Assembly: GCA_012934845.2 (NCBI GenBank)
Contig: WNNJ02000854.1
Span: forward strand, 1-64,000
Length of the DNA: 64,000 bases
Direction of reading: 5' to 3'
From: Pomphorhynchus laevis
Taxonomy: Eukaryota > Acanthocephala > Palaeacanthocephala > Echinorhynchida > Pomphorhynchidae
This document shows positions 20,911-33,830 of the stretch, one piece after another; within the stretch, counting starts at the first letter, position 1, and each line of letters starts with the position of its first letter. The notes under the pieces are model-generated. The model was not told where the DNA came from. It did no database searches and was given only the letters and a program-made list of their open reading frames with translations. The translations under genes and the position numbers were made by a program.

Positions 20911-21730
20911 ATGACTTCCATTCTTGATCAATTGAAAGAAAAGCGTCGTGTTCATGTTCAGAAAGAATTTCAAAAAAATATGAGATTATACTGGGACAAG
21001 TTCTATGAACGAAATGGTGACCGTTTTTTTAAAGATCGTCACTGGATTGAAAATGAGCTACCAGAAATTAGTCAATGTAAATGCTTACTGGAAGTTGGAT
21101 GCGGCGTCGGTAATCTTGCGATCCCCGTAGCCACAAGATTTCCAGATATGTGTGTATACGCATGTGACTACTCCAGTAAGGCTGTTGAGATTCTCAAGGA
21201 AAGAGTCAAGATGTTACTTAATGGATCGCTAGACGCTTTTCAATGTGACATTGCTAAACCGTCAGAAGTGAAAGAAAGGTTTGCCGATCGTAGAAATTCT
21301 ATTTCAATATGTACTATTGTCTATGTACTTTCCTCAATAAATGATCGTTCTCGAGCACTCTCAAATATAGCCAAGGTCAGTGTGTTGTGGTGTTTAGAAA
21401 ATATAGCTTTGCATTTATTTGAGGCATTTACTTTAGCTAATGACTGATGGTGCAATACTGTTTATACGTGATTACGCTAAAGGCGATCTTGCTGAGAACC
21501 GGTTCTCACAGTCGTTTCATCATTCAAATGAAAGCATGATATTTCGGTACGACGGAACCGGATCGCACTTTTTTACGGAAGAGGAGATGAAAATATTACT
21601 TGAGAATGCAGGTTTCATTGTCATTAAATGTGAAATCAAATTGCGAGAAGTAGAAAATAAAAAGGAGAATAAAATATTGCGCCGTTGTTTTATTCAAATA
21701 AAGGCTGTTAAAGCGAAGGTAAACTTCTAA
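20911..21730 (+). CDS. METTL2/6/8-like tRNA m3C methyltransferase
   Basis: Two exons, 20911-21375 and 21437-21730, join in frame over a 61-bp intron (donor GTCAGT, acceptor ACTTTAG) to give 252 codons. Residues 25-45 hold the family signature YWDKFYERN...FFKDRHW. Residues near 60-70 are the SAM-binding motif LLEVGCGVGN, followed by VYACDYSSKAVEIL. Later come FIRDY, RYDGTGSHFFTEEEM and a C-terminal strand RRCFIQIKA. Relatives in this family make 3-methylcytidine at position 32 of tRNAs. Human METTL6 is about 280 residues, so a short N-terminal part may be missing. The ATG follows TTTTTACAG directly, so an upstream exon is possible. A decayed piece of this gene is present at 55560-55720. It could equally be METTL2-type; the domain alone does not decide. 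Confidence 0.88.
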
Positions 21731-22035
21731 TCATAAAGTGCACTTTACAAATCATGGTTTCATTATTGATGCTTGTTCTTAGTTGTCTTACTCACACGAA
21801 TAATTGACCATGAATACTTATTGTCAATTCTTTTGTAACCAATAAATTGTAATTTAAGTTGAATTTACGATTTGATAAATGATAAATTGATAGAGAGATA
21901 ATTTAAGAAATATTTTGATGTATTTGATGTACGACCGTTTTCAATTGTCAATTTATAATAAAGATTGTGATATAAATCGAAAAACTATTAAATTTAAATG
22001 ATTGGTAATTATTTAATCATTTAAATGATTAAACG
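21731..22035 (+). other. 3' flank of the methyltransferase gene
   Basis: AT-rich downstream DNA. AATAAA occurs at 21840 and again near 21956 and could serve as the poly(A) signal. No coding sequence is seen. Confidence 0.4.
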
Positions 22036-22617
22036 ATTCGAAAATTGAACTCACCAATCATTTAATGTTCTATTTTGAGATAACACAAAGCAGTTAGTTG
22101 TATATAAAATGTAATATCTTCGACCGTCTTCTATTAAAGAAAATTGTTAATCTAAATATAATATTTAGATTACACAAAACAATAAATGATCTCCCACAAA
22201 ACGACATATTTCGATTTTTTGTTATGATAATTACGGAAACCCCCAAGTTGTCGACATTAAATCTGATGATGCATCTCCTAGTATGCATCGTTCCTAGTAT
22301 TAAGATTAAAATTAAGTTAAAGTTGTCTGCGTATATTAATAACGGTATTTTGAAAGAGTATGAGATGGATACATCTAGCTTTGGCATTAATTTTGAGTTT
22401 GGCCACAAGGACCTGTGCAAGAATAAAGTAGACATTTGTGGACGTAGGATATGATATTTAGATTAATAATTTTCCTAAACGGAAGACTATAACGATCAAA
22501 GATATTACATTTTATATACAACTAATTGTAGAACATTTTATTTGTTTTAAACTACAATAAGAAAACATAAACTATATACAGCTTACCATTAAATGATTGG
22601 TGAGTTCAATTTTGGAA
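22036..22617. mobile_element. nested inverted-repeat element (MITE-like)
   Basis: Outer inverted arms of about 28 bp lie at 22036-22065 and 22588-22617 ('ttgaactcaccaatcattt' and its complement). Inside them a second pair of terminal inverted repeats spans 22094-22525: about 27 bp nearly perfect, extending imperfectly to about 70 bp. The open frames on both strands across it are symmetric shadows. The segmental duplication starts inside this element: the copy at 54556 has only the right part. Confidence 0.7.
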
Positions 22618-25600
22618 TGGCACGAGTATTTTAAAATGTATTTATTCTAAAACTTATATAATTCACGCGGTTTAGCATATTCTGCATATGCTACACCAAC
22701 GATAAAATCGCCTGATTTTTTAATTTTTAATTAAAAAATTAAACATTTTACTTGCTGTTATTGAGTATTTTGCTGTATTGATAATTTTGTTAAATATTAA
22801 TAAAAATAAGTAATTAATTTAAATTTGTAAATTTATTTTAATTGGCTATTTAAAAACGTAATCTCCGAACAATTATTACGTATAAACAACATTATATTTT
22901 AAATTCCTATGGATAAATTTAAATTTTAAAAACAAAATATGTCCTGAAATAGAGCAAGCATTTAGTCGTTCTGCAGCAGTGATTTCCTCTGTCGATAATG
23001 TAAATAGCCTCTGAAATATTAAGTAAACTTTACCAATAATTTCTGATATGAAATATAAAAGCATTGAATTCGTGTATGTGCATTCATTCAAAGTATAAAA
23101 CATTGTGTTGATTCGATAAAATTTAAAATTTACATTTAATTGTCGGTGATTATATTGCATCAATAAAGCTGTTAGTTAAAAATAAAAAAAATCTTTATTA
23201 CGATTAATTTGATTTTATTAATTCTTGTATATTAAGAATATAACAATTATTTAACAATTAATACAAAACTGTTGTTAGTTATTGTAAAGATCTTCAATTT
23301 CCTTTGGAGTTTTGCCTTTTGTTTCCTTGACTTGAAGTATGGTAAAAATCAGAAAAAATGTGTTGAAAACAGCTAAAATCAGAAACACATACGACCCCAT
23401 CTGCTTCTAAAAGTATTTGCACAAATAAAAACAGTTATTATTATTTTTAATGAATACCTCGATAGGAACGAACAATGCAACTACAAGGACGTTACAAATC
23501 CAGTTTATGCCTGAGGCAAACGTGCAAGCTTTCCCTCTTACTTCAAATGGAAACATCTCAGGCGTGATCATCCAGCCTATTCCTCCTTTATTAATTTGTT
23601 AATATTGAAAGTATAGTATTATTTAATATATTCATCATAATTGGATAACAGAGATAAATCATTTTTAATACTGAAATGAAGATTTTTAAAAGTTGGAAAC
23701 TACAATTTATCTTAATATTAAATATACAAAAATATTTTGATATACCTGTGCAGTCATTGTTACTATTGAAATGTTGATGACTATTTTTATTCTGCACGCT
23801 ACTTAAATCCTAAATATACGCCAAGATATAAGATCCAAGTAGGCGTATGTATAGTAAACATATATTATATGTAAGTAGGCGTATATATGGCGTATATATA
23901 TGATTCGAGTAGCGTGCAGCATAAAAATTGTCATCAAAATTTCAATATAAAAATATATTACAATAATATTATAAAAATATATTACAATTTAAGCCCTAAT
24001 GAAACAAAACTAAACATCAGGAACAAATTTGAAACATGGGAAAAGTAGATGATATATCTAATTGCACTGAGAGTGTACCATGTATAAAATGATGGCTACT
24101 GCTGGATCTTGATATATGTATTTTCTAAATATATATTTACATATTAAAATAAATAAATAAATGAGGAAGTCGTTAAAAAATTAAAAAGTACTTTTTCTTG
24201 TCCTCGTTTTAATATATATGTTTTCTCGTTTTGATATAGCACATCTAAGAGTTAAGACTTGTCATCCACAGACACAAGGCCTAAAGAGAGAAGTTTGATC
24301 AGACGTTAACCAGATGTATTAAAAACCTTACCTAGCATAAACATATCTATAAAGAGATGGATAACCCTTTTAGAATAAATTCCTTACGATTGTAATTGTG
24401 ACATACATTCTACTACAAATGAATCGCCATCTACGATATTATCTTGCCGTCCTGCATATATTCAGAAGTTGTAGTTAGGAAAAATATAAATCCAGAAGAA
24501 TATTAAAACGAGGAAGATGAACAACCAGGTAATCAATTAGGTACAACTATGTAAACATTTTAGTTGTAATATTCTATCGTAAACTAAAATAGGTAACACC
24601 AGGTATGCTGCCACGTGATGTATGTAAATCACGAGACTTCTATAGTTACTGAAATAGTCTTTCAAGCAATAGATTAAAAACGAATTGTCAATAATGTTGA
24701 ATTGGTGTTACGAACAGTAAAATAAAAAAGATAATAAAGTAATTTTAAATTTTATTTATATTAACTCGTCTTTAATTTTTATGGTCATTCAAAAGACAAT
24801 GACGCGCAAGACCCACAATTATTAATAATAATTATAAAGTAAATATTGAGATATTGTTTAAGAATTTTACAATCATATGTAGATATTAATAAAAAGGCTT
24901 GGATTTAAATTAAATTTTTGTAACATTTAAATTTCGCACCTGGTCCTATTGAGAATGATATTACGAAAATGATATTGCATATTATAGCACCGATTGAATA
25001 CGCTCGATTTTCCTAAATTATTCAAACATAGTAGCTGCTTATGCATTCAGTGCATTAAAGAATACTTACCCCTAACTTTAGAAATGGTACCAATAGTACA
25101 GTTGCAATCATCATGGTTGCGAAGGAAAATATCAGTAAAGGCCTTCGACCTGTCTTGTCTATTAAACACGTCCCGATCAAACTGCCGAGAAACAAAGCTG
25201 CAGATACGCCTAAAGTTCCGTAGGTTGCAGCGATATCAGTCATCCCACTGTTTGTAAAGGTACTTTTGGAGAAGAACAATATCTAATCAACATTAGAAAA
25301 AATTATCTATATGACAATTTCAATTTTAATTTTACTAACACAAATTAAAAATAATCGTAATGGTAGATAGATAAATATATTTATTAATTTTGAAGTGACT
25401 CATGCAGACAGGCCGCTTACTAGTCAACTTAAATAAACAAAATATTTAAAATAATTAAATTTAAATTTTAAATTTACTAGCACGAATTCAAAATAGTCGT
25501 CATGATACCAAAATAACTTTATTTCTTTAACTTAATAATTAGGCAATTATGTGAGCTAGTAATATAGAGAGAAACTGCCTGCGTAATAGCCGCGAAATAA

Positions 25601-27736
25601 CAAACGTGGTAAGTTGTCGGAGATGCATTATGCATTTTAAGATCATGCCTTATACATTTGAAAATGTATAACGCATCAGAATCTGGGTTTGTTTCTAAAG
25701 AATGTCTGTAAAAATTTAAAAATTTTATAAAATATTCGTTAGTTAAAAAAACGAATAAATTTTTTTAAATGTTAAGTCAATTATTATTTCATTCAATAAA
25801 ATTGAACGCAATATTTATTTGTTCTTCAAACGATAACTTACTTTTTCGAGAGTAAGTCAATTCTTTTTTATTATTTAATTGAAAAGAGTTTGGTAAACTT
25901 ATATAATGCATTGTCCGATCAGATTGGAACGAACCACACTTAAAGTGTAAAATGTGAGTGTAGGGCAAAATATTTTTGAGATAAAAGTTTATTTTAAAAA
26001 TATAGTGAAAATATTTATATATTTCTTAATATTTATAATACTACCTTTAATTTGTAAGCGACTACAATTAAGTAAATTTCAAAATTAAAAATTGGCACAA
26101 CTTGACACTATTATGCAATAATTTTATCAACTTGAAATAATTTACGTATGCATATCATAATAACTAGCGTAATTATTTGTAAATTTTACCCCATTTACTC
26201 CACACAGTTGTTGACCGATCATTATAACGGTGGCAATAATTATCATCTTTCTCCAACGTTTCATTTTTAAGAATTGGAGCATTGAAAGCTGCAAAAATAA
26301 ACATGTAGACTAGAATAAGTTCATTGTGTCCTACGTTCTTTTCTTCACTACTTTCCAATTGAACTGCATCCTTAATTTCTGATGTGATATCATCAAGTTC
26401 ACCTTGAATTTCACTAATTGGTGAGTTCCGTAATTGCTGCAAAGCTAAAAATACACGTTACTAATGAATAGTTATTTAGCCAAACTATTTTTACTAAACA
26501 TATAAATTGGATAATGTAACATTATCATTAATTAACTGTTAAGAAAATGTCGTAAATTTTGTAAAATTCATCAATTGAGCAGGTCATTGACTTCAATTTA
26601 TTAATTATTAGCGTTGTTTGTCATGCTTAAATTTCGAGAATGTTTTCAATGCTAAGATTTAGACTATGAAAGATAATGGCTATAGAGTCAAATTTAAGAT
26701 TTAATCGCACTTCACTGATCAAAAATAAAATTTAATTTTATTAATATTTTTTAATATTTTATTAATTTATTTTTTGACGATTTTTTATTTTTAACTCATA
26801 TGTTTTTTATACTTCATATAGTACCTTTAAATGCATCAGCGTTTTGGTTTCGTTCCATTAGTAATCTAGGAGACTCCGGACAAAACATTAATCCGATTAC
26901 ATGAGCACAAATAGCAACTAGTGGAACACCTAAAACGGAAACCTATCAAACCTGTGATAAAATTATGATAAAAACATTAAACGAAAATTGTTAAATATTA
27001 ATCATAACGTCTCGTTTTATAATCAAATATACGGCAAAATAAAATAGTACGCTACGTGAGCGGACTCAGTGCATCGAAATAGAACTATTCTATAGTATAG
27101 TCGCCTTAAAACTGTGGAAAATGAAAAGCTATACATTAAAATAAAATAAATATTTCAAATATTTAAATAAATGTTTTTATATAATGAAATTTTAAAATGT
27201 GTTATCATAATAAAGCTTTGCAAAGTTAAGGATTACTAAATGACATCGTTACGCAATGTAAATAAGTAACGATGAACTTGTTTAATATACATTTCTTAAA
27301 TACATTATTATGTAAAGTTCACAGAATTTTCGCTCATTATATATTTCATTTTATATACAAAACAAAGAATTTTAACGTTTTTATGTAATGCAATTAGTTA
27401 ATATCTAATTGAATTAACTAATTACAATTATGATTGCTATATTATATGCAAAATACTGTATTATATGCAAAATAATATTATTATATTATAATATATAATA
27501 TATTATATAATATATACTATATTATATGCGAAATATTATATTATGTGCAAAATAATTAGTTTCTATATCATCTGCAAAATACGACTCAATGATAAAAACA
27601 TATATCTATATATGAATATATTTATATAATATAAATGTTAAAATTTGATAGATATTTCTTAATACAACATCGATGACAATCTACATTTGAAATTATTATT
27701 TATTAATAAAAATACTTTTTATTTAATTTTAATAAA
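22197..27736 (+). repeat. segmental duplication, copy A
   Basis: This stretch matches 54556-61152 in the same direction at high identity, including introns and intergenic DNA. Identity breaks off at about 22197/54556 and about 27736/61152. Copy A has two blocks that copy B lacks: the inverted-repeat element around 23735-23946 and about 465 bp at 24388-24852. Copy B has LINE and other insertions instead. It contains GLUT exons 6-12. Confidence 0.9.
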
Positions 27737-30700
27737 TTGTAATAGATTCTTAAATTGATTTATTCTTAAGGAAAATAATCGCAGCTCATACAAATATATG
27801 ATAATACATATAACATTCTTCATTAATTTTGATTATTATTAATTAATTATTAATTATTAATTAATTAATATTAATAAATATCATAATAACATAATTGATT
27901 AACACAATTAACTAATTATGATTAATAATTAAAAATGATTAATCGTATTTAATCATATATTAATCATATATGATTAAAATATACGTGATATTTGTATTAT
28001 ACGTGATATTATACGTGATATATATTATACGTGATATATATGATCATATATGATTATAATATATAATAATTATATATTATAATATATAATATAATTATGA
28101 TTAATATACAAATTATTGATCATATTAATAATTAAATATGATTTATCATAATTTATAACATATTTAATTAATTACTATCATAATTAATTAAAGTATATTA
28201 TTATATAATATATTATTAATATATTATTATAACATATTATTATAATAATATATTTTTTTATTTTTTTAATAGCTATTGATATAAATACTTATTTGTAAAT
28301 ATTAATGTGTGAACCGATTACAAAGCACATTGTAATAAGGTATAATTTTATTAAATTTAGTTATAATTATCCATTAATTTATACTTAACTACATTTAGTT
28401 CAAAACTAAATAAATTCGATAAATAAGCGAATTTAGAGAATAAATTCTATCGATATAGCTATAAAAATTAGCTATTGATAAATAAATAGTATAATATCAT
28501 ATATTTTGTGTATTTGAAGAATCGTCATAAATTTACCGAATAATAACCAAAGATAGCCAATTTGACCAAATACAATATTTAAAGCAAATACACTAGCCAA
28601 TAAAGCCCCAAACGTTACACCGCCAGCAACAATTATTGTTGAGGTTCCTCGAAAGACGTTTGGAGAGCATTCTGTAATGTACATCGGAGATAATCTCATG
28701 TATATTCCTGAAAAGAATCTAATTTAGTTAAACGAAGATTAAAACTTAAACACTTACCTGAATGGATACCCATCATTAAACGGCTGATTATTAGCAGTTC
28801 AAATGAATTCGTTATTTCCGATAGCATCATTGCAATCGTGAAAATAGTGCCAAAAGCGGAAACATAATACATGGCTTTTCGACTTCCAAATACAAAATGT
28901 TAACTTTATGAAAATTTAAACTTCGAAAAAATATAAATTTAATTTTATCCAAAAAAATAAAAATTAAAATTTATTATTAAAATTTATTATTTAAAACAAT
29001 ATGTAATGGAAATAAGGATGTGAATAAAACAATTTTAATAAACGATTATTAAATGACAGAGTGATTAAATCTTAAACAAAAGTGTTTTACGTCAATGTCA
29101 ATTATTCAATACAACGTGTTAAACTTTACATTCAACGGACGGTAAAACGAAGTAAAATATTACCAGACACATTGTAGATACCATAACACTGTGTGAATTT
29201 ATTTATAGACAAGAGGTCGTCCACACAGCATACGGTAGAATAGATATAGAGACTGAAACGGGACTGTTGTTGTAGGATAACTGACGATTGAGTCCATCCA
29301 TGTTAATTAGAATGCTATGAAGTTTTAATTATAAAGCGGGATTATTATATGAAACAGATCATATAATGATTTACGCATGCAATATTTATAAATATTTCGA
29401 AGTTTTCTATTTGCACACAAGCATAGAATATTCCAAGATACATGATATAACATTTTGGACAATTATGAATAAGCAGTCTTTATAGTTACAAAAAAAATAT
29501 TTATTACTTTAAATTTATAGCAATATATAATATTATAATTAGTATTATATACCGATATTATATAAAATTGAAAATATATTTTTTAATATTATTTACTACA
29601 CATTACAATTTATATTGCACTAATGAAATTGTAATTATATTTGAATTACTTAATTTCATACTACAATTTGAAGATTTCGTCGTTTTGGAATTTTGATATT
29701 TTAAACAAGCTTGCCATGATAAGTTGATCGTGGGTATGTATTAATATTGTTGTTTTGAGAGTTACTGAGTTCCATAATATTTAAAAACGATTACTTTGAA
29801 AATGAACTTTGTTTTTCATCGTTTTGTTAACTGCTATCAAATAGAAAAACTGTATACCATCCAAGTCTACTTGATAGTGGGCCGATTAGTAGGCTGCCGA
29901 ATATTCCACCAACTACAAAAACTGTTGATGCCACAGAATACCAAAAATCGACATTATCTGCAGACGGAAAGGAGTTATAGTGAGCGTAAATATACGTGTT
30001 GATCAGTTGTTTAATCACCTGAATTTTTATTTTTCTTTCCTTTTTTGTTTGTTTTAAAAGTATGTGATGTTGAATTTGTTTTTCGGTATTTACTTTTTCT
30101 CTTTATGTAGAAATGCGGGACACATCAATGAGGGACATCAAATGCGGGACACTTTTGCATAAATGTTAAAAAACGAAATTTTGTGAACATTTTTTTGTAA
30201 TCTTGATGATAGCTGGAGCTATCAAAATATTGATTTTTTTTTCAAATAGAAATAAATTATTTTATACTTCGTTTTTTTAAAAATATCTAATTAATAGTGT
30301 TGCTTTGAGAGCTGCTGAGTTCCATAATATTTAAAAACGATTACTTTGAAAATGAACTTTGTTTTTCAACATTTTTCCTTGACTGCTATCAAATTGAAAA
30401 ACTGTATACCCTCCAAGTCTACTTGATAGTGGGCCGATTAGTAGGCTGCCTAATATTCCACCAACTACAAAAGCTGTGGATGCCACCGAAAACCACAAGT
30501 CAACTTTGTTCGTAGACGGATAAGAGTTATAATGAGCGTGAATAGACGTGTTGATCAGTTGTTTAATCGCCTGAAGTAAAGTCAAAAATAAAATAATATA
30601 TTTATAAAATATTCATCAAAAATAATTTTATGCGACATCAAATTGAAAATGTTCGTTACAATGTAGGCCATGGGCATTAATCATCATCTACTACTCCGAT

Positions 30701-31252
30701 ACAACTATTTATTATATCGCTACCAATTAGGATTATATCACAAATATGTCCTTACATATTTGTGATATAATCAATTAATATTTTTTGAAATCATCAATTA
30801 ATATTTTTTCTTTATGAATGTCTTCCAATTGTTTTGTCAGACTCCATAGAAGTGTTGATAATTACCAACACATCGTATAATTAAACTCTATAGCATTTAA
30901 AATCACGACTGTAGCCGGAAAGCAAAACTTCTTTGAGTCTAAAGTAACTTAAACAAAACATGTTTGTTTAAATACAGCTGCAGGCGCGATTCTAATATCA
31001 AATTGAAAAGCTCTCATTATAAATTTTTTATTGCAGAATTCTACAAAGAAATAAACGACAAAAATAGCTTACTTTATCTGAATTGTTTAGCAGGCCAAGA
31101 TGCAATCCAAAAAGAACTGGACCACCTGCAATAGCGACGAAGACCAGCAACCAGAATCTCGCACTTGGTTTCTGATGCTAGAATTGCAATTTTAGTTATC
31201 AAAAGATTTCCGCATTCTTTACCTTCACAGCTGGTGTATTTTCGTTATTCAT
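23275..31252 (-). CDS. GLUT-type facilitated sugar transporter (SLC2 family), 12 exons
   Basis: Exons on the minus strand: 31252-31223 (MNNENTPAVK), 31171-31073, then 30570-30410 or 30018-29858, 28882-28758, 28707-28537, 26929-26825, 26444-26335, 26288-26190, 25282-25070, 25012-24940, 23585-23458, 23406-23275. All splice sites are GT-AG and every phase fits. Using either third exon gives 1446 nt, 481 residues, the normal size for 12-TM GLUTs. Landmarks in order: TM1 GGPVLFGLHLG; SRLGGRK after TM2; SPMYITECSPNVFRG; FCPESPR after TM6; GQQLCGVNG in TM7; DKTGRRPLL; GPGGIGW in TM10; PEMFPFEVRG; ETKGKTPKEIEDLY tail. It should carry hexose across the plasma membrane; substrate not determined. Intron 7 is only 46 bp. 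Class I-like by its long first outer loop, but a Tret1-type role cannot be excluded. Confidence 0.92.
23764..23946. mobile_element. MITE-like element in a GLUT intron
   Basis: Inverted arms of about 38 bp at 23764-23802 and 23908-23946 ('gcacgctact' / 'agtagcgtgc' at their inner part), with further partial pairing inside ('aggcgtat' / 'atacgcc'). The matching intron of copy B lacks it, so it inserted into A after the duplication or was lost from B. Too short to code for anything; no clear target duplication. Confidence 0.65.
27420..28260. repeat. AT-rich low-complexity tract in GLUT intron 5
   Basis: Long runs of TATA, ATTA and TTATATG-like words with many small palindromes. The first part (to 27736) is shared with copy B at 60830-61140; the rest is only in A. 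No exon is visible between exon 6 (26929) and exon 5 (28537). Confidence 0.7.
29858..30018 (-). CDS. GLUT exon 3b (alternative exon)
   Basis: A 161-bp twin of exon 3a with the same acceptor and donor context. It encodes VIKQLINTYIYAHYN... VASTVFVVGG ... GPLSSRLGW. Differences from 3a cluster in the outer loop (YPSTNKVDLWF versus FPSADNVDFWY), while the TM part is kept. The duplication includes flanking intron: about 29751-30020 matches about 30300-30572. Confidence 0.85.
30410..30570 (-). CDS. GLUT exon 3a (alternative exon)
   Basis: A 161-bp exon (CAG acceptor, GTATAC donor) encoding the first outer loop and TM2: AIKQLINTSIHAHYN... VASTAFVVGG ... GPLSSRLGG. It enters in phase 0 and leaves two bases into a codon, completed by exon 4 to give GGT-CGA (G-R). 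The equal-length twin 3b lies about 390 bp downstream. Because 161 is not a multiple of three, using both would break the frame. Confidence 0.85.
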
Positions 31253-32235
31253 AGTTAGCAGTTGTCGTGTCACTTCTCTGTTACAGAACTTTCTAGTAGC
31301 TCAATATTCAAAAAATAAAATTAAACGGGTTTGGGAAAATTTCAATCTGCTTTAACAATATGTTTGCAGTAATAATTGTGTCATTTAAGTAGCTTTAATA
31401 CTATAAGTTTGTAAAATGAATACCGAGATTACGTGAATTGAATTCTTTCGCGTTATTCTTTTACTGTAAAGATAAACAACGCGATTACACCTTTTCGTTA
31501 TTTTCATGTTATTGCTTATGTTGTCAATTTATCCCGACGAAATCAAAACTGCTACTAAAAAAGATTATTAACTGTGGATTGTTAATCTGTGAGTCATAGA
31601 TTTATTCACGATAGCTGAACACCAAAATTCAAAAAAGATTGTATTAAACGAAATAAATATAAGCGGCTATCATTTGAATTGAATGCGCCAAATAGACCAA
31701 ATAACCATTGTGAGTTAAATAAGGTTAATTTAATAGACGTCATAGGAAGAAAATTCTCACTGAATTTAGCTGGATGTTATTTAATTTGTCTTAATCAATC
31801 GTCATACTTAAAGGATAGTTTCCATTTATTAAGTGAAGTTAATGTTTTGAAGTGACTTAATGTACTTCAAAAAATGTCTTCCACTTTTAAAAAATCACAT
31901 TGAATGTCAATCCAAAAGATCAAAATAAAATTCAATAATTTTATAAACATTATTGATTTTTACAAATCTATATAGATTTTAACAAATCTAAATACCGTAA
32001 AAATTCAAATTCATTATTATTACCTTAAGTTGATTAGGTATTGAAATATAAAAATGGAAAAGCAAATGCTTAGTTATGGTAAATGTTGTTAAAGAGGAGA
32101 GATAAGGTTTAAGGAACGAAGCAGTTAAAGATACTATTGTAGTTAAATTTTTATAATAAACAACTGTGATATAATGGTGTTGCTTGATAGGGTCGCTAGG
32201 TGCCAGTTGATTAAGTATTAAACTGACACATATTG
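31253..32235 (-). other. upstream region of the GLUT gene
   Basis: The 5' flank of the transporter. About 75 bp at 31525-31600 match 54023-54098 at roughly nine bases in ten, in the same direction. No gene is seen. The region ends where LINE sequence begins. It may contain the promoter, but no motif is strong enough to call. Confidence 0.45.
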
Positions 32236-33320
32236 CCAATTAGCCTCTTCGTAGAGCAGACCAGGTAACGTATGTTTGACATTCGTCGATCAACAGCTAA
32301 ATAATTGGCCGCCTTGCATCAGCCGTAGAGATAGTATTTTCATAGACTATCTAAGATCCCTCCGATGACTCCAACGGTGGATTAGACAATGAAGAAAAAC
32401 GTGGAAGAGAGTCGTCTCCTTACAGTGGCGATGTTGGATCATCAAAGGATATTGGGAACGAGAGATAGCCGAACAAACAAAATCACTCCGATGACTTCAA
32501 CAACAGATTGGACAATGGACAAAAAAGCGGAAGAGAGTCTCGGAGACCTGCTTCCTTACAGTAGCGATGTTGGATTATCAAAAGATATCGGTCGGGAATG
32601 GGAGATAGCCGAACAAGCAAACCAAGACAATGAAAATGACTAGCAATAAAAATTACAAAATATAAATTAAGTGCGAAAAGCAATGGTCAACTCAAACGTG
32701 ACCGGAGGAGTTTTCATTATCGCGTGCCGTGTGACCGAGCAGTTATACGGATACAGCGAAAGAGGCATCAACTTCTAAAGCGGACTAGTTTTCACGTAGG
32801 AAGGTGGAATGTCAGTTAGCTGGCGGGGAAGGAACCAGAATTAGTTAAAGAAATGGTTCGGTTCGGTCTATAAATAGTCAGAGTGACTTCTCTTCACTAT
32901 TCTGGAACTGTAACTAAACTTTTGGATCAAGGTTGAACCTTGAACTATTCGATAGTATCCAACGGAAAGCGACGACATGCTGGTGTATGGATCCTTATAA
33001 GTTCCCGGTTGTCGTTCGTGGTAGAGAGGTTTGGACCTAGTGAACGAAAGGCTAGCGTCTCTGAGATTTTTAGTCAAAGAGGGAAAGGATATAACTGTTG
33101 TGTGTGCGTATGCTCACAACATTATCTCGGAATACGTAGCTTTCGTGGAAGATTTTCAGTCTCTGCTTGATAGTACTCCTGTTGGAGATTCCCTCGTTCT
33201 ATTAGGTGACTTCGATGATCATGTTGGTAGCGAAAGTAGCACTTGGAATGGATTGTTGGGGAGGAACGGATCCAGGCAGAGTGGTGACATTCCTTCTCAT
33301 TAGAAATCTTATATTATTTA
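32236..33320 (+). mobile_element. RTE-like LINE, 5' part with endonuclease
   Basis: An APE-type endonuclease can be read in pieces: RWNVS at about 32800, NGKRRHAGVWIL at about 32965, and VLLGDFDDHVGSES...WNGLLGRNG at about 33190-33270. These resemble the endonuclease of RTE-type LINEs (LGDFNAHVG, GVIGRNG). The frame shifts several times and stops occur between the pieces, so it is dead. Before it, 32360-32480 and 32486-32605 are two imperfect copies of a 120-bp repeat coding for an acidic, Ser-rich stretch (SDDSNGGLDNEEK). No RT follows. Confidence 0.75.
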
Positions 33321-33329
33321 CGTTGAATC

Positions 33330-33830
33330 TATTTTCGAATAAGTTCAATTCATCACTATCAATCTCTGGTGGTAGATTGGTGATTTTAACTGAGGCCGAG
33401 ATAGGTTTGTATTAAACGGCACATAGAAAGAGCCAGAATGCTGATTTATAAATTTCGTGAATGCTAGTGCTAAATCTGATGTGACAAAATATAATCTCAA
33501 TTCTGATTCAAAATATCGAATAGAGTTGTAAATAACACGATCTTTGTATGTTTGTGAATTCTTTAAAGATTCTTGGTGTTGCATAATTCCATAAGTCTTT
33601 AAATTTTAAGGAAGATCAAGTTGGTGAGCTTCCTCACCGGGGGAGCTACTCCTGAACTGAAACATCGTTTAATTATCACTAACCTTCTTGTCTTGAGACT
33701 TGTTATCTTAAGATACCTTATATATGTCATCTCATTTTGGTATTTTGTTTGTACTTTCAACAATTTTGCTGGAAACTGCTTATTTGTTTGAACGTTCCGA
33801 CGTGCACTAATTCATTCGCTTCATTTTTTA
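33330..33830 (-). mobile_element. LINE-alpha copy 0, 5' fragment
   Basis: A minus-strand piece of the ORF1 N-terminal part of the same LINE as the next entry: 'gaacgttccgac' near 33790 matches the start codon region at 36565, and YFESELRLYFVTSDLALAFTKF (33510-33440) matches YYESEIKISFCTPDLAMSYVDYF. It lies right behind the 3' end of copy 1, head to tail. Confidence 0.7.

Noticed and set aside
22094-22454. Overlapping open frames on both strands (113-118 codons), repeated at 54532-54811
   Set aside because: They lie within an inverted-repeat element and show no domain; the symmetry makes both strands open by chance.
24994-25257. Plus-strand frame of 87 codons (and its twin at 57073-57336)
   Set aside because: Antisense of GLUT exons 9 and 10, which have clear homology and splice sites on the minus strand.
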